From contig NC_071342.1 in the NCBI RefSeq assembly GCF_027744825.2, forward strand, positions 16,487,001-16,551,000: 64,000 bases of DNA. The letters are read 5' to 3'. The notes under the pieces were generated by a model. That model was not told the origin of the DNA. It did no database searches and worked only from the letters and a program-made list of their open reading frames with translations. A program made the position numbers and the translations under genes. This DNA comes from Synchiropus splendidus (lineage: Eukaryota > Chordata > Actinopteri > Syngnathiformes > Callionymidae). Shown here in pieces: positions 1 to 13,815 of the stretch (position 1 is the first letter of the stretch; each line of letters starts with the position of its first letter).

Positions 1-1354
1 GTACTTAATACGACTTTTAAATCACGATAGGTCCAAAACAAATGTTTACTTTTAGACCGATCCTGAACAAAAACACCTCGATAGAATTAACAACGTATTA
101 TACAACTCTCATCAGCTACATACCCCATTAAAGACCACAGCTACATTAGCTTCAATGTTGCTATCGCTAAATTCATACAGTCGGCTGCTCATCGTTAAAT
201 CGATCATTTGGTAAATTGACAGTAAACCAGCAACAAGTCCAAACACAAAACAAGTGACACATACAGTAGAAATGTAAAAAGCGGCGGATGAATGAATTGT
301 ATTTTAGACATTAGCGGTTAATACACGAAGTCACCGAGGCTTACCGTGTTGTTGGAGACTTAGCCGTTAAGCTTTTAGCTCCCTAACGTAACTTGCTGTT
401 AACTAATGGAGCGTTTCAAGACGTGTGACAGGGAAATAGACACACGCCCACAACTCAACCAGACCTCGGTTGTAAACGCGGAACTGTAATTTGATTGAAT
501 TAATTGAACCTCTGGTCCAGTTCTTCTGCCGCCGCCTTTAAAAACTTTTAATCAAAAGCGGCCTTCTTCTGTTTATTTAACAGCCGTTGATACCAACTTC
601 GGATGCATACCGCCGCCTACAGTGCAGGAGTGGCAATGCAAGTAATGTTTTCACCTTTTTTGGTGCCTTTTATGGTAAATAACTAAGTTACAGCAGGTTG
701 TTTCGATGATTGGATTCCGGAATACGACATGAATTTTCGGATATATTAAGCACAACGTATTTATTTTTTTTATAGAATTTTTATTTCTAGTTTTATGATC
801 GAGGTCTTGAATTACACTTAAGTAAGCAAGTATCAGCAAGTAAGTGAGGGATGACGAACTATCTTTGTATTGCATCTCAAGTGGAAGGGATGAGACTCAA
901 TCTGAGGCAAGAAAATGAAATGTTTTCCCATCAAGGTGATGGAGTGTATATCACGTGATCGCAGCGGCAGCAACAACCAGTTATGATGGAAACAGAAGCG
1001 AAAGGCTACTGCCACCTTTTCTTCTTTTTTTTTTTTTTTCAATTTAGAGGGCCACATTTCTGTCAGAATAGCTCGAAATTACAAGAGCATGTAGCGATGG
1101 AATCTGTTACAGGAAGCTGTTTTCGACTATAGTGACAAAAAAACGAAAAAGGAAAAACAAAAAAGGAATAAAACCACCAAGATGTTGAACAGGCGAATTG
1201 GTAATGATAAAAAAAACAAACATGCCCAGGCGTCGACCGCCAGGAAGGAGTGTCAAGAGTCAGAATACAAGATAAAGGTGGATTGAGACTGTTAGCACCT
1301 CAATACGGAGAAGAGTCAAGGCCGATCTTGATAAGAACTTGAGCTACACTTACC
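1..1354. other. AT-rich sequence without a recognised gene
   Basis: No exon-like open frame with family resemblance was found on either strand. Its right end abuts a strong splice-donor-like site for a minus-strand transcript, so it is probably the first intron of a gene whose coding part lies off the left edge. That gene cannot be identified from this window. Confidence 0.4.
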
Positions 1355-1600
1355 TTGTTTTGACACTCAACAGAGAAGAGACTCACACTTAAAGCTTAGG
1401 TGAGCCAGCCTCGACAGCCTTGTCAAAGTTCCCAAACGTCTCACGGCGACGCACCCGGCTTGTGGACACAAGTCTCCAGGATTGCCACCATGCGGGGCCA
1501 GTTGCTCAGAACAATATTGACAAGAAATAAGAACTTCGCAGTGGCGTCGGCGTGACAGCCGGTTCGACAACTCCGCGACTCACCAGCCCAGTGCGGAGGC
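1355..1600 (-). other. candidate noncoding first exon of a leftward gene
   Basis: On the minus strand a near-perfect donor (CAAG|GTAAGTG) lies at 1354/1355. Directly upstream in that orientation is a CpG-containing stretch followed by a GC box and CRE sites. The open frame here (minus strand, about 1367-1570) resembles no protein I know. I read it as a 5'UTR exon. The transcription start is a guess. Confidence 0.35.
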
Positions 1601-1645
1601 GGGGCCTACCCGGGAGAGTGACGTCACGGGCGGTAACGTCACAGA
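1590..1645 (-). promoter_or_regulatory. GC box plus two CRE/ATF-like sites
   Basis: A GC box (GGCGGGGCC) lies near 1596. It is followed by a full palindromic CRE (TGACGTCA, about 1619-1626) and a second near-CRE (TAACGTCA, about 1634-1641). Spacing and position just upstream of the candidate minus-strand first exon suggest a CREB/ATF-responsive promoter. The motifs are visible directly; function is inferred. Confidence 0.45.
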
Positions 1646-1699
1646 ATAGTCTCAATTCACTATTATAATTTACAATAAACCCATCAAACAACCTTACCA

Positions 1700-2120
1700 T
1701 GACCACGTATTCAGCTATCACAAGGTCGGTACAAAAGCAAACTTGCTTTGCTTCCTGCCAAGTCATATTTAAACAATCATAATAATAATAATCCAAAAGT
1801 AAATTCTGTTGCTCACATTATTTACTTAAATATTGTGTGAGCTGCTCGTCTGTTGTTGGATTGTAAATGTCATGGCTTCATCATAGACTGACAAACCCTG
1901 CGGTCCGCCTTGTTTACAATAACTTGGTGTCACAGTTGGGATTAATCATTTGATCTAATTTTAATTTGTAAAAAGTTTAGGGTGAGGCTAATAAATAATA
2001 ATAAAAAAAAGTAGAAAGAGCAGATGGAGCGAAAGATCAGCAGGTGCATGAGTGAAATGTCTGATGTATAGGTCTGTCATGGCTGAGGAAAGAGCAAAGG
2101 GGCAAAGCTCTTAGTTCACC
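1700..2120. other. intergenic, nothing recognised
   Basis: AT-rich sequence between the candidate leftward promoter and the retrotransposon relic. No gene, RNA or repeat was recognised. Confidence 0.4.
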
Positions 2121-2189
2121 AGTGGATATATGCGTCAACCTCCACCACAAACTTTGGGCAGTAAGTGGAGGAACGAGATTCTGGATACA

Positions 2190-2445
2190 ATGTTTTTTTG
2201 TGCAGTGTGGCAGGACTCTCTCTTAGAGATGCTTTGTCTTCCAGGAGAAATGAAACCACTATTCTTACGCATTAAAAGAAGCTGGCTGAGGTCACTTAGG
2301 CTTCTTTTACACCACTTTATTCCGCTTTTCTGGACATCTCCACTCGGTAGGAAACATCGGGGCAGACCTAGGGCATGGTGAAGATTTGGCCTAGGCATGT
2401 CTTGAGAAGGAGAAGGTTTCTAGTCAGAGGGAACACAGGGCCTCT
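2190..2445 (+). mobile_element. decayed non-LTR retrotransposon fragment (reverse-transcriptase 3' end)
   Basis: Conceptual translation of the plus strand, allowing frame changes, resembles the C-terminal tail typical of fish Rex/CR1-type reverse transcriptase ORFs. It has a Ser-Leu start, a run of the type LLRIERS, then a PRGRPR-like basic motif (here HRGRPRAW near 2362-2380). The frame is interrupted and there is no intact element. Family assignment rests on memory of the consensus and should be treated as approximate. Confidence 0.5.
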
Positions 2446-3109
2446 TGACTTCCAGGTCTATAGCTGTGACCCATAGTGACCTCTGTGGAGCAGAAGAAAA
2501 AGTTCATACACGTAAAATACTGTCATTAGATTATTACTATTAGGATCAAGAGTTAACATAACTGTGGTCAACTAACCACATGCTTGATTCATTAAGCTTA
2601 AAACAATCTTCAAAGCATGGATTAGATAGTATATTTCAGGAGTATCTGACTGGCTTCAGATGGTTCTGAAGATAAACACATTTAAATAATACAACAAATT
2701 GTATAGTCTGGTCCCCTGTTGGGCAGCCAGCTTCTCACAGATAACGGCGCTTTGGGGTGTTAAAAATAGAGGTTACACTGGTGTCGCAATACTGTTTTAC
2801 AGACTGCTGAGACTGAAGAAGCATCTTATAAAGCAGAAGTGTCTGCCGCTGACTGATAATGAAAATAATGTCCAGACGCTTATCGCCTCTACTGCCACGC
2901 AGCGGATACAGCGAGGAACTACAACTACGAGCAGCCTTTTATATATAATTATTTTTGTCCGTTTTTTTGTCTTTGATTTTTTATCTACTTCAGCGAAATT
3001 AAGAAGCGACAGTTTTAATACAATGAGAAATCGCTCTTTATCTCTTCTAAATAATCGGTTTATTTTTATGCGACGGAACCCAGTTGTCGCATGTTGATGA
3101 CGCATTTTG
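2446..3109. other. intergenic upstream of mrpl14
   Basis: No gene was seen. Overlapping open frames on both strands at 2699-3105 are low-complexity and show no family resemblance. The right end should contain the mrpl14 promoter; a TGACGCA (CRE-like) site lies about 3098-3104. Confidence 0.35.
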
Positions 3110-3135
3110 ACATTGGAATGAAGCGTGATAGAAGG
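3110..3135 (+). other. mrpl14: candidate 5'UTR exon of mrpl14
   Basis: A donor-like site (GAAGG|GTGAGTG) at 3135/3136 pairs with a good polypyrimidine-rich acceptor ending at 3326, only 14 bases before the chosen mrpl14 ATG. The 5' boundary is not determined. Alternatively, transcription could start downstream and this site is unused. Confidence 0.35.
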
Positions 3136-3340
3136 GTGAGTGTAACTATTGTTTTTCTTCTATTACGCCCTCCATTTAATTCCGTAACCTTCAGCAGATG
3201 GGGTGTTTATTAGACTGTAAAATGCTGCGCCCATGCGAAGCCCTGATACACCAGCAGAGCAGCTTCTAGTCGTACCGTCTCTCATGCTAACTGCTAATGC
3301 TATGTCTCCGCTCTTCTCCTGCGCAGGCTTGAATAAAGTC

Positions 3341-4180
3341 ATGGCTTTGCGGCTGTTTTCAAGAACATTTTCTGGTGTCATCACAGCGTCGCAACATGTG
3401 AACCACCAGAGGACTTTCAGGTATGAGATTAAGTAATTTAAGACGCAATTTAAAGTACACTTTGTCATCATTAAGAAATCAGAAGTTGATATTGCGGTGT
3501 TTGTGTGAAATATATGTTCTTTTAAGCATAATAAATAGACAGATAGATAGATATAGATATAGTTAGTATTTATATGATATTTATTTATTTTGGACATATA
3601 GTTTTTGTTTTTGGAAACCGGAGGCCTCAGACCGAAATTTCGTTGCCATAATACAGTGATATGTTTTTGTGCAATGATAATAAACAAAAGTCTTAAGTCT
3701 ATAATTTCAAATCGAAATAAATGTCGTGAGAAATAGACACGTGCGATCAAAATGCTACTCAATCATAGATATGTAGTATGACTAATACCTTGTCATGTAC
3801 ACATATTTTTTAGCGTCACTGCGGTGGTGTCAGCCATTCAAAAGATGACCAGAGTGCGTGTTGTGGACAATAGCACACTTGGGAACACACCTTACCACCG
3901 ACCGCCGCGAGTCATCCACGTCTACACCAAGAACGGAGTTGGAAAAGTCGGGGACAAGGTTTTGCTGGCCATCAAAGGACAAAAAAAGGCAGCAATAATT
4001 GTTGGTCACAAAATGCCTGGAGCGCGCATGACTGCCCGTTTTGACTCAAACAACGTCGTTCTGATCGAGGACAATGGGAACCCGACCGGCACCAGAATCA
4101 AAGTCCCCTTACCTACTCAGTTGCGAGAGCGAGAGGGTGACTTCTCCAAAGTGTTAGCGATTGCTAATACATTTGTGTAA
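3341..4180 (+). CDS. mrpl14: mitochondrial large-subunit ribosomal protein uL14m (MRPL14)
   Basis: Two coding exons, 3341-3420 and 3814-4180, joined at a Ser codon, give a 148-residue protein (the human protein is about 145). The mature part is typical of uL14: the [15 protein letters not shown] start, a basic [12 protein letters not shown] stretch, [20 protein letters not shown], and a [10 protein letters not shown] end. The first ~27 residues are Arg- and Ser-rich and lack acidic residues, as expected for a mitochondrial targeting peptide. The ATG at 3341 was chosen because it opens this presequence; an upstream in-frame Met (3233) would add a non-presequence tail and lies before a likely splice acceptor. 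The protein binds 23S-like rRNA at the mitoribosome subunit interface. The gene converges on calpain A. Confidence 0.95.
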
Positions 4181-4917
4181 TCGAGTTTGTTTTCGCATAA
4201 AATATTTCTCAATTCATGATTTCATTTATTTGATGATGAATAATCTGCATTTTGATCCCATCCTTTTGTGTTCATGAAGAGTCAACTTCAAAGTGAAATA
4301 TTTATTGAAGGCACAACATACATTCAACACAAAAACACTGGCACATTTTAAAAGCTCTTTAAAACTTATAAGGCATTTCTTGAACAAGATCCCTGTCTGT
4401 GATGTATGTGAGGCTACGGTTTCCTTCATCTACAGGCTCAGTGCAAAGTAAAAAGTGATGGTTAGCTGCATGTGTGTAACAAAAAAAACTCGTATAAATA
4501 AGCTAAACTTAAAAAAAACAGATCAAGTTTGTATGCAAGTGAGCAACATTCTCACAGTCATTAGTCCAGTAATAAATCCAGCAAAATTGTTAATGGCCCT
4601 GAATCGCTGCTGACATTACAGTTATTTTTTATTTAAACAAAACGCCGACTACAAACTCAGAAAAGCACATGACATTTTGTTTTCTAATCAGACATGCAGA
4701 GACTCATGCTGTTTTGACGGTAAATAGTGGCATGATGTCTGTCGTACTGTAGGTTTGCATAGTTGCCAAGATTCAAGCTGAGGTTATTTGGCCAATCTGG
4801 CTTCATGAAATAAGCTCTTCTGATAATTACGCTACAAGGTGGGAGCTCTCCGAGGGTTTGAGCGTCTTCAGTGATCCATAGTACCAGCAGTCTGGAGGTC
4901 ATCCATGCAGCAGCTCC
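4181..4917. other. 3'UTRs of convergent mrpl14 and calpain A
   Basis: The 737 bases between the two stop codons hold no gene. TTTATT at 4301-4306 is an AATAAA polyadenylation signal on the minus strand and would give calpain A a ~620-base 3'UTR that nearly reaches mrpl14. No canonical plus-strand AATAAA was noticed just after mrpl14. Confidence 0.5.
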
Positions 4918-7900
4918 TTAACCACACATGGTCAAGTAAAGCCACTGGCGGGAGAAGAATAAGACATGTAAGTGAAACATCAGAAACCTTCACACACATG
5001 CGACATTTACCTCAGTAAGATTCATCTCAGCGACTCCTGATTCCTTTTCAAGTTGAAGGAAAGACCCTGTTGAACATTACATTTAGTATGAATACACAAA
5101 CTTCTCTACTACAGAGTACAGCAGTAAGTTTGTAGTACAACAGAAATTAAATCTGTAAAGCATATTATAGGACCAAACCTGAAACAAGACTAGATTATTT
5201 GACTATCAATAAATAATAATCTCAAATTGTCAGTGGCAGTTTTCCTCTGGAAATAATACTATTGTACACAAAATGCAATACTCACTGAACATGGCCTCAA
5301 GTTTGACCAAGCAGCAGATGAAGTTGTCAAAGTCAATCATCTCGTTCTCAGCGTACCGAGCCACCAAAATCTGATTCAGTTTGTTGTTTAGTTTAAAACC
5401 TGAGCAGTAGAAAGATGGATTGAGTGTTTATCGCTGCTATACAGGCCTTTTACAGGGCCATGTCTTCTCACCTGCTGCCTCCACTGCGAGGCGCATCTCA
5501 TATGAGCTCATGGCACCTGATTTGTCCAAGTCGTACTCTCTGAAAACAAGCTTAAGAACAAAAAAAAACACATTAAATTAATGATAAAACAAAAACAATG
5601 AAATCTAGTTTTCTCACCAGCCACTTTCGGATCTTATTCCACAGAATCTGAAACTCCACCAGACCCAAACGTGCACTTCCGTCTTTCTGGTCAACTGTTA
5701 AGTGACACAACTAGCACGTTGAAAAACTCAAGCTGATATTAAAATGATCCTCAGAAGGATACATCCATCAGGTTGACCATGGTCCTGCAAGACTCCATAC
5801 TGAAGCCATCCGTCTTCAAATCTTTATCTAAACCCAAACAGAAGCAGCATGTCAAAGATGACACCGTAAAGAGAAATCTCAAACACTCCTGACCACAAAA
5901 AACTTACGTCGAGTAACAACTCTGTTCAGAATAGTTCGGAGCTCCCGGATGGAAATCTCCATGTCCTGCGGAGGCAATGAAAGGTCTTTACCCTCTCGAT
6001 TTAACATGCGCGACACAGCCACCATTGAATGAAAGCAGAGTTTTCAGCACCCACCTCACCAGCAAGCTGAGCAAACATTGACTTAAATGAATCATCAATG
6101 TCGTCTTCAGTTATTTCCTCCTGGAGGAGAAACAAAAGTCAGCCACTGCTTTAATACGTACAGATTATTAAGTTGAAGAGGTGAGAACACGAGTATTTCA
6201 CACATGAACAAATGTTTTCTTTGGATGCAATATCATTTGTGAACACCAGGTGTCTTCAGTGAGCACAATGAATGAGTTTTCGGGCTGTACAATATGAACA
6301 AATGCAGTAGTGTCATACATACATCTTCTCCCAGGTCTGCGGTGATCTCATCATCCAGTTCTCTGCCACAAAAATAAAATCCTATTAATCCACACTCAGA
6401 TAATAGTACGCATGGTCCGCTCAGTCAGCCGGAGGGACGTACTCTGTTTCGGACTGCTTCTCAGTGAAGACTCTCAGGACGAAGTCGGCTTCTTTCCCGG
6501 GCTCAAAGGTGGAGGGCACGATGAGGTACTCGCCGGGGGGCAGGCGCAGGCGGGTGCTCACCTCTCGCAGGTTGATGAAAGTCTCAGAGCGAGCGCAGGA
6601 TGAGTGCGACAGAAAGAAGTTCTTCTTCAGGTGGACGTTCTGGCAGCCTCTGAACTGAGAGTGAAAAGGTTTAGCAAGATCAATCTCAGCTCTGATTCAG
6701 GCTGAGCACTTTACTTACTTCATCTGGAATCTGCAGACAAAGCAAAAAGAGGACATGAGTAAGGAAGCGAGCCTCTAACCACACTCCTCAGACAGGCTCT
6801 CACCTCGTACAGAGCGAAACCAATGGTGTGCATGTCTTGACCGTGCCGGCGATACCTGCGGCGGTCTTTCTGCATCAGAGCCACCAAGAAACTGCACGCC
6901 ACCTCATCATCATCGGGGTCATCGTCCTCCTCCAGGAGAGTGATCTTATACTGAGGGTTGATCCAAAATGTGTCTGCAGGAGACGGACAAACGTTCCCGT
7001 TTGTGCTCTCACATCTTTAACCTGCTGTGTGGATTCTGAATATAAACTTAATATAAAGAAAAATGATTCAGCTTTCCACTTTTAAAATTTACCACTTAAG
7101 CCAAGACTGACAAAGAGTGTGAACAGAAGAGGCTGGCAAATCAACCCAGCCTGTCTATCATGACATGAATCTTGTCTCACTGGCATGGTTCCTGCAGCCT
7201 CCCGCGGTGCTGCCTCTCCTCCACGTGCCGTAGAACTTCATGGTGTTCCAGTGGCTGGTGGCGTCTTCGCACAGCGCATCTGGGGTCAAGTTGCAGATCT
7301 CCAGTCGAGAAAACTGGCGCAGAAACTCACTGAAGGCCATCCTGACGCGACAGAAATCACCAGTTGTGACTGAACCGACCTCATTGTGAACACCAGCGCT
7401 TACCAAAACTCTCCGTCGTCCAGCTGCAGATCCTCTCGCTCAGATGAATCAACCTGGTCCCACTCGGGTGAACTTGGGGTGAAGACGATAACAATGATCT
7501 TATCATCAAAACAGGGAGTCTTTATTTAAATACGAGTCCATACTTGTCGCTCCAGGCACCGGTCCACTCCACCTGGCCCCAAGGGTTCCGTATCCGAATG
7601 AGGCGTTCCATGCTTCCCTGGTATTCCACCTGAGGAAACGAAAAATAAATCGCTCTCTGTACCATTCAGACTCACTGCTCTGGAGTCACACAAACCTGCT
7701 TCAGTCCAGTGACGGAATAAGCGTGACCTTTCACCAGCTTCTTGAACGTTACAGCCTCCATGTCAAAGGCGCTGGAGATCTGCACGACAAAAACATGCTC
7801 GCAACTGTTTGACTGGTCTGAGTGATGGCCAGTTCCACACTCACATCGATGGAGCAGCCAAGAAGCGAGCCCCTGTCCAAAGCCTTGCCGATGATCTTGT

Positions 7901-9455
7901 ACAGATCCCGGGGTGCTTTCCGGAGCTCGTACATCTCAGACACGCCTCCCGTGAAGTCCTCAAAACCCTCCGTGGTGCTGCCTCCAGACAGAGCCTCATA
8001 GGATCCGTTCAGTCTGCGCGCACATTAGAGGCAGCATTAACTCAGCAACAGCTCTGCATCTTCTGTCTGATGTGCACTCACGCTGAATTATTCACGCAGA
8101 CCATGTCTATAAGCACTCACTTGGCGTAGGCCTTCTCCAGCAGCGCACTCCAGAATTCATTGCCCTCAGCAGAGTGGACGAACATTAGCTCCCCATCTTT
8201 GACAGGAAGTCGATCATCGATCACCACATCGACCCATTCACCAAACTGCCAGAACTGTGGCAGGAGAGTTTTTGTTAATGTTGGAGAAACTATAAAAAGA
8301 TCAGCACGATGGTGAGGAAACACGGATGCTTTCACAGCTTCTATCTTTCCATACGCCCAGAAGGAAATGAATCCAGGAGCAGGTTTGAGTTCAAATTCAA
8401 CATTAGCACACAACAATTTCAGTGGCTACAATCGGATCCTTTAACATTGCCAGTTGTACTATCTTATTTATTTTTTGCGCATTATTGTGTTGACATACAA
8501 CAATTGCTTTAGCTACTCTGCTACCAGTTAAAAAAAAAGTGATACCTGAAAATGAAAGATCCCAGCATAATCGTCCTGGAAAGACTGGCCATGTGGAACA
8601 ACTCTATGAAGAAGCTTTTCGTTCAGTGTCAGCGATGCGATAGCTGCCAGAAGCCAACAGTCACCTGCAATGAATAGGACGCCATGAAGATGAAATATGA
8701 CCACTGATTTGGTCCCTGCTAAAGACTGCGGGTCATTCAAAAGACACTTTATTCAAATACATACATATATAGCGGGTGAGCTGTGCTTACCCAAAGCACC
8801 CTGGCAGATGTCCGTCCTGGTTGCTCCACCTATGATGAACTTAGGATCATCTGTTATTTCCTATCAGGAGACAGGGTTGTGTGGTCAAACATAATTCAAT
8901 TTCAGAGGAAATGAACTCAAGGTTGTGGCTTCAACATGGTGTTGTGTATTAATAAAACAGAGTAAACAAATGTCACAGCTGGGAGTGGTCAAGAATTCCA
9001 CATGACAGCTGCTCTCAGGGACCGCTGCCTCTACTTGTCCGAGAGCGTCTGCATTTTCAGACACACGACGGTGTCGGTGACATGTTTGTGTAGGAACATT
9101 AATGCTATGGAGGGATGACTCAAGTGTTAGCCCCCTTTTTACCAGGTCACCGCTGTAAACATCTCGTGTAAATGTGGCAACAGAGCGACGCAGACTCGGA
9201 CTCTCCTACCGTGGGCCTCTTCCACTCCACGTCTCGTGTCTTGGAAGAGTAGGGCGCCAGTTCCTTAAAACCCAGAGATGGAGGTTCGGCGGGGAAACAG
9301 GGGTCTTCAAACAGGCCTCCTGACTCCACACATTCTTGCTTCAGAGCCGCATAGTCTTGGTTCGCGAACTGCACTGCGTTCTCGTTGGTGCCCATGCCTT
9401 CTGCCCGGAGTCTGTTCGCCTGAATGGTTGCTGATATCCCTCCAACTGGGTACAT
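4918..9455 (-). CDS. conventional calpain A (calpain-1/2/11 type) large subunit
   Basis: A Ca2+-activated cytosolic cysteine protease that makes limited cuts in substrates. Complement exons: 4918-4944, 5011-5066, 5286-5399, 5472-5550, 5618-5686, 5763-5827, 5908-5965, 6055-6120, 6323-6362, 6443-6654, 6719-6730, 6804-6973, 7181-7341, 7404-7472, 7544-7629, 7696-7779, 7845-8013, 8121-8254, 8546-8664, 8791-8860, 9210-9455. They total 2106 bases and 701 residues. The papain-like core carries Cys108 ([15 protein letters not shown]), His265 (KGHAYSVTG) and Asn289 (RNPWGQVEW), with the same spacing as calpain-2. The C2-like CBSW domain spans about 350-511, with an acidic [10 protein letters not shown] loop, and a penta-EF-hand domain spans 525-701, with canonical loops [12 protein letters not shown] and [12 protein letters not shown]. 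The ATG follows an acceptor-like CCACCCACAG, so an upstream noncoding exon is likely. Its neighbour mrpl14 suggests the CAPN11 locus of mammals; the ortholog name is unsettled. Confidence 0.93.
5687..5762 (-). other. predicted U12-type intron in calpain A (76 bp)
   Basis: On the minus strand the intron starts GTATCCTTC, the U12-type 5' splice-site consensus. A TCACTTAAC element, close to the U12 branch-point consensus, lies about 11 bases before the CCAG acceptor. It splits the third EF-hand between LMD and KDGS. The motifs are seen directly; spliceosome use is inferred. Confidence 0.75.
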
Positions 9456-10414
<959 letters not shown>

Positions 10415-11110
10415 CAGTGGCACCTTGGTTTTTGAACGTCCCGGAATTCCAATGAATTCGAACAAAAAGTTCGACATTTTTTTGCTTCTGATTTCGAATG
10501 AAAATCCAGGACTTGAACGCCCCCGAAAAAAGCCAGAAAAAACATAGCGTAAACGGACTGATCAGCTGACCCACGAGGCACTTTGTTATTGTGTATAACG
10601 CAGCCTCTGTATGCAGACGTGTCCCGTTAGCTACATTTACTAACTGTTTTTTCTTCATATTGAGGTGTAAAACCTTTCCTGTCTCCACACTGGACCGTGG
10701 TAGAGTGTCACAGGGGAGGTGCTGGAGCGCTCACTCCAGGGTTTGATGTCCTGTTGTGGGCTGGAGCTGGGACAGGGATGAGGCGAGTCTCGGACAGAGC
10801 GTGACTTGGTTTATGACTTTGTCACAGCCAAACTGCACAGAAGCGCACATTCAGAGCTGGACACGCACCGGGCACCTCTTCACTTCTGGAGAGACGTCAC
10901 TCACTCGGCAACCCCTCCCACATGCAGCGGCCACACACATAGAGGAACAGCGCACCTGCAGCAGACACTCTACATTCACTCCTACAAAAGACTATTTTAA
11001 GGCTTGGAACGCATTATTTCTTTTTCCATTCATTGTAATGGGAAAAATTGATTCAGATTTTGAACAAATCGCTTCTCAAGCGGCCGTGGTCGAGAACCGT
11101 GGTACCACTG
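10415..11110 (+). mobile_element. nonautonomous Tc1/mariner- or pogo-like DNA transposon, copy 1
   Basis: The left end reads CAGTGGCACCTTGGTTTTTG. The right end, reverse-complemented, reads CAGTGGTACCACGGTTCTCG. The element is flanked by TA on both sides, the target-site duplication of the Tc1/mariner superfamily. CAG...CTG termini recall pogo/Tigger elements. There is no transposase ORF; the 64-153-residue frames inside are noncoding. A second copy in opposite orientation lies at 31698-32212, and copy 1 carries about 180 extra internal bases. Confidence 0.8.

Positions 11111-13815
<2,705 letters not shown>

Noticed and set aside
2130..2398. Overlapping 83- and 87-codon genes
   Set aside because: The sequence matches a decayed reverse-transcriptase tail; frames are interrupted and on opposite strands.
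2699..3105. 132- and 102-codon frames upstream of mrpl14
   Set aside because: No family resemblance, low complexity, mutually antisense, and no splice partners.
5472..5550. Shorter version of this calpain A exon starting at the TTTTCAG inside it
   Set aside because: That acceptor breaks the reading phase and drops the conserved LVFR residues; the TTCTTAAG acceptor at 5551 restores both.
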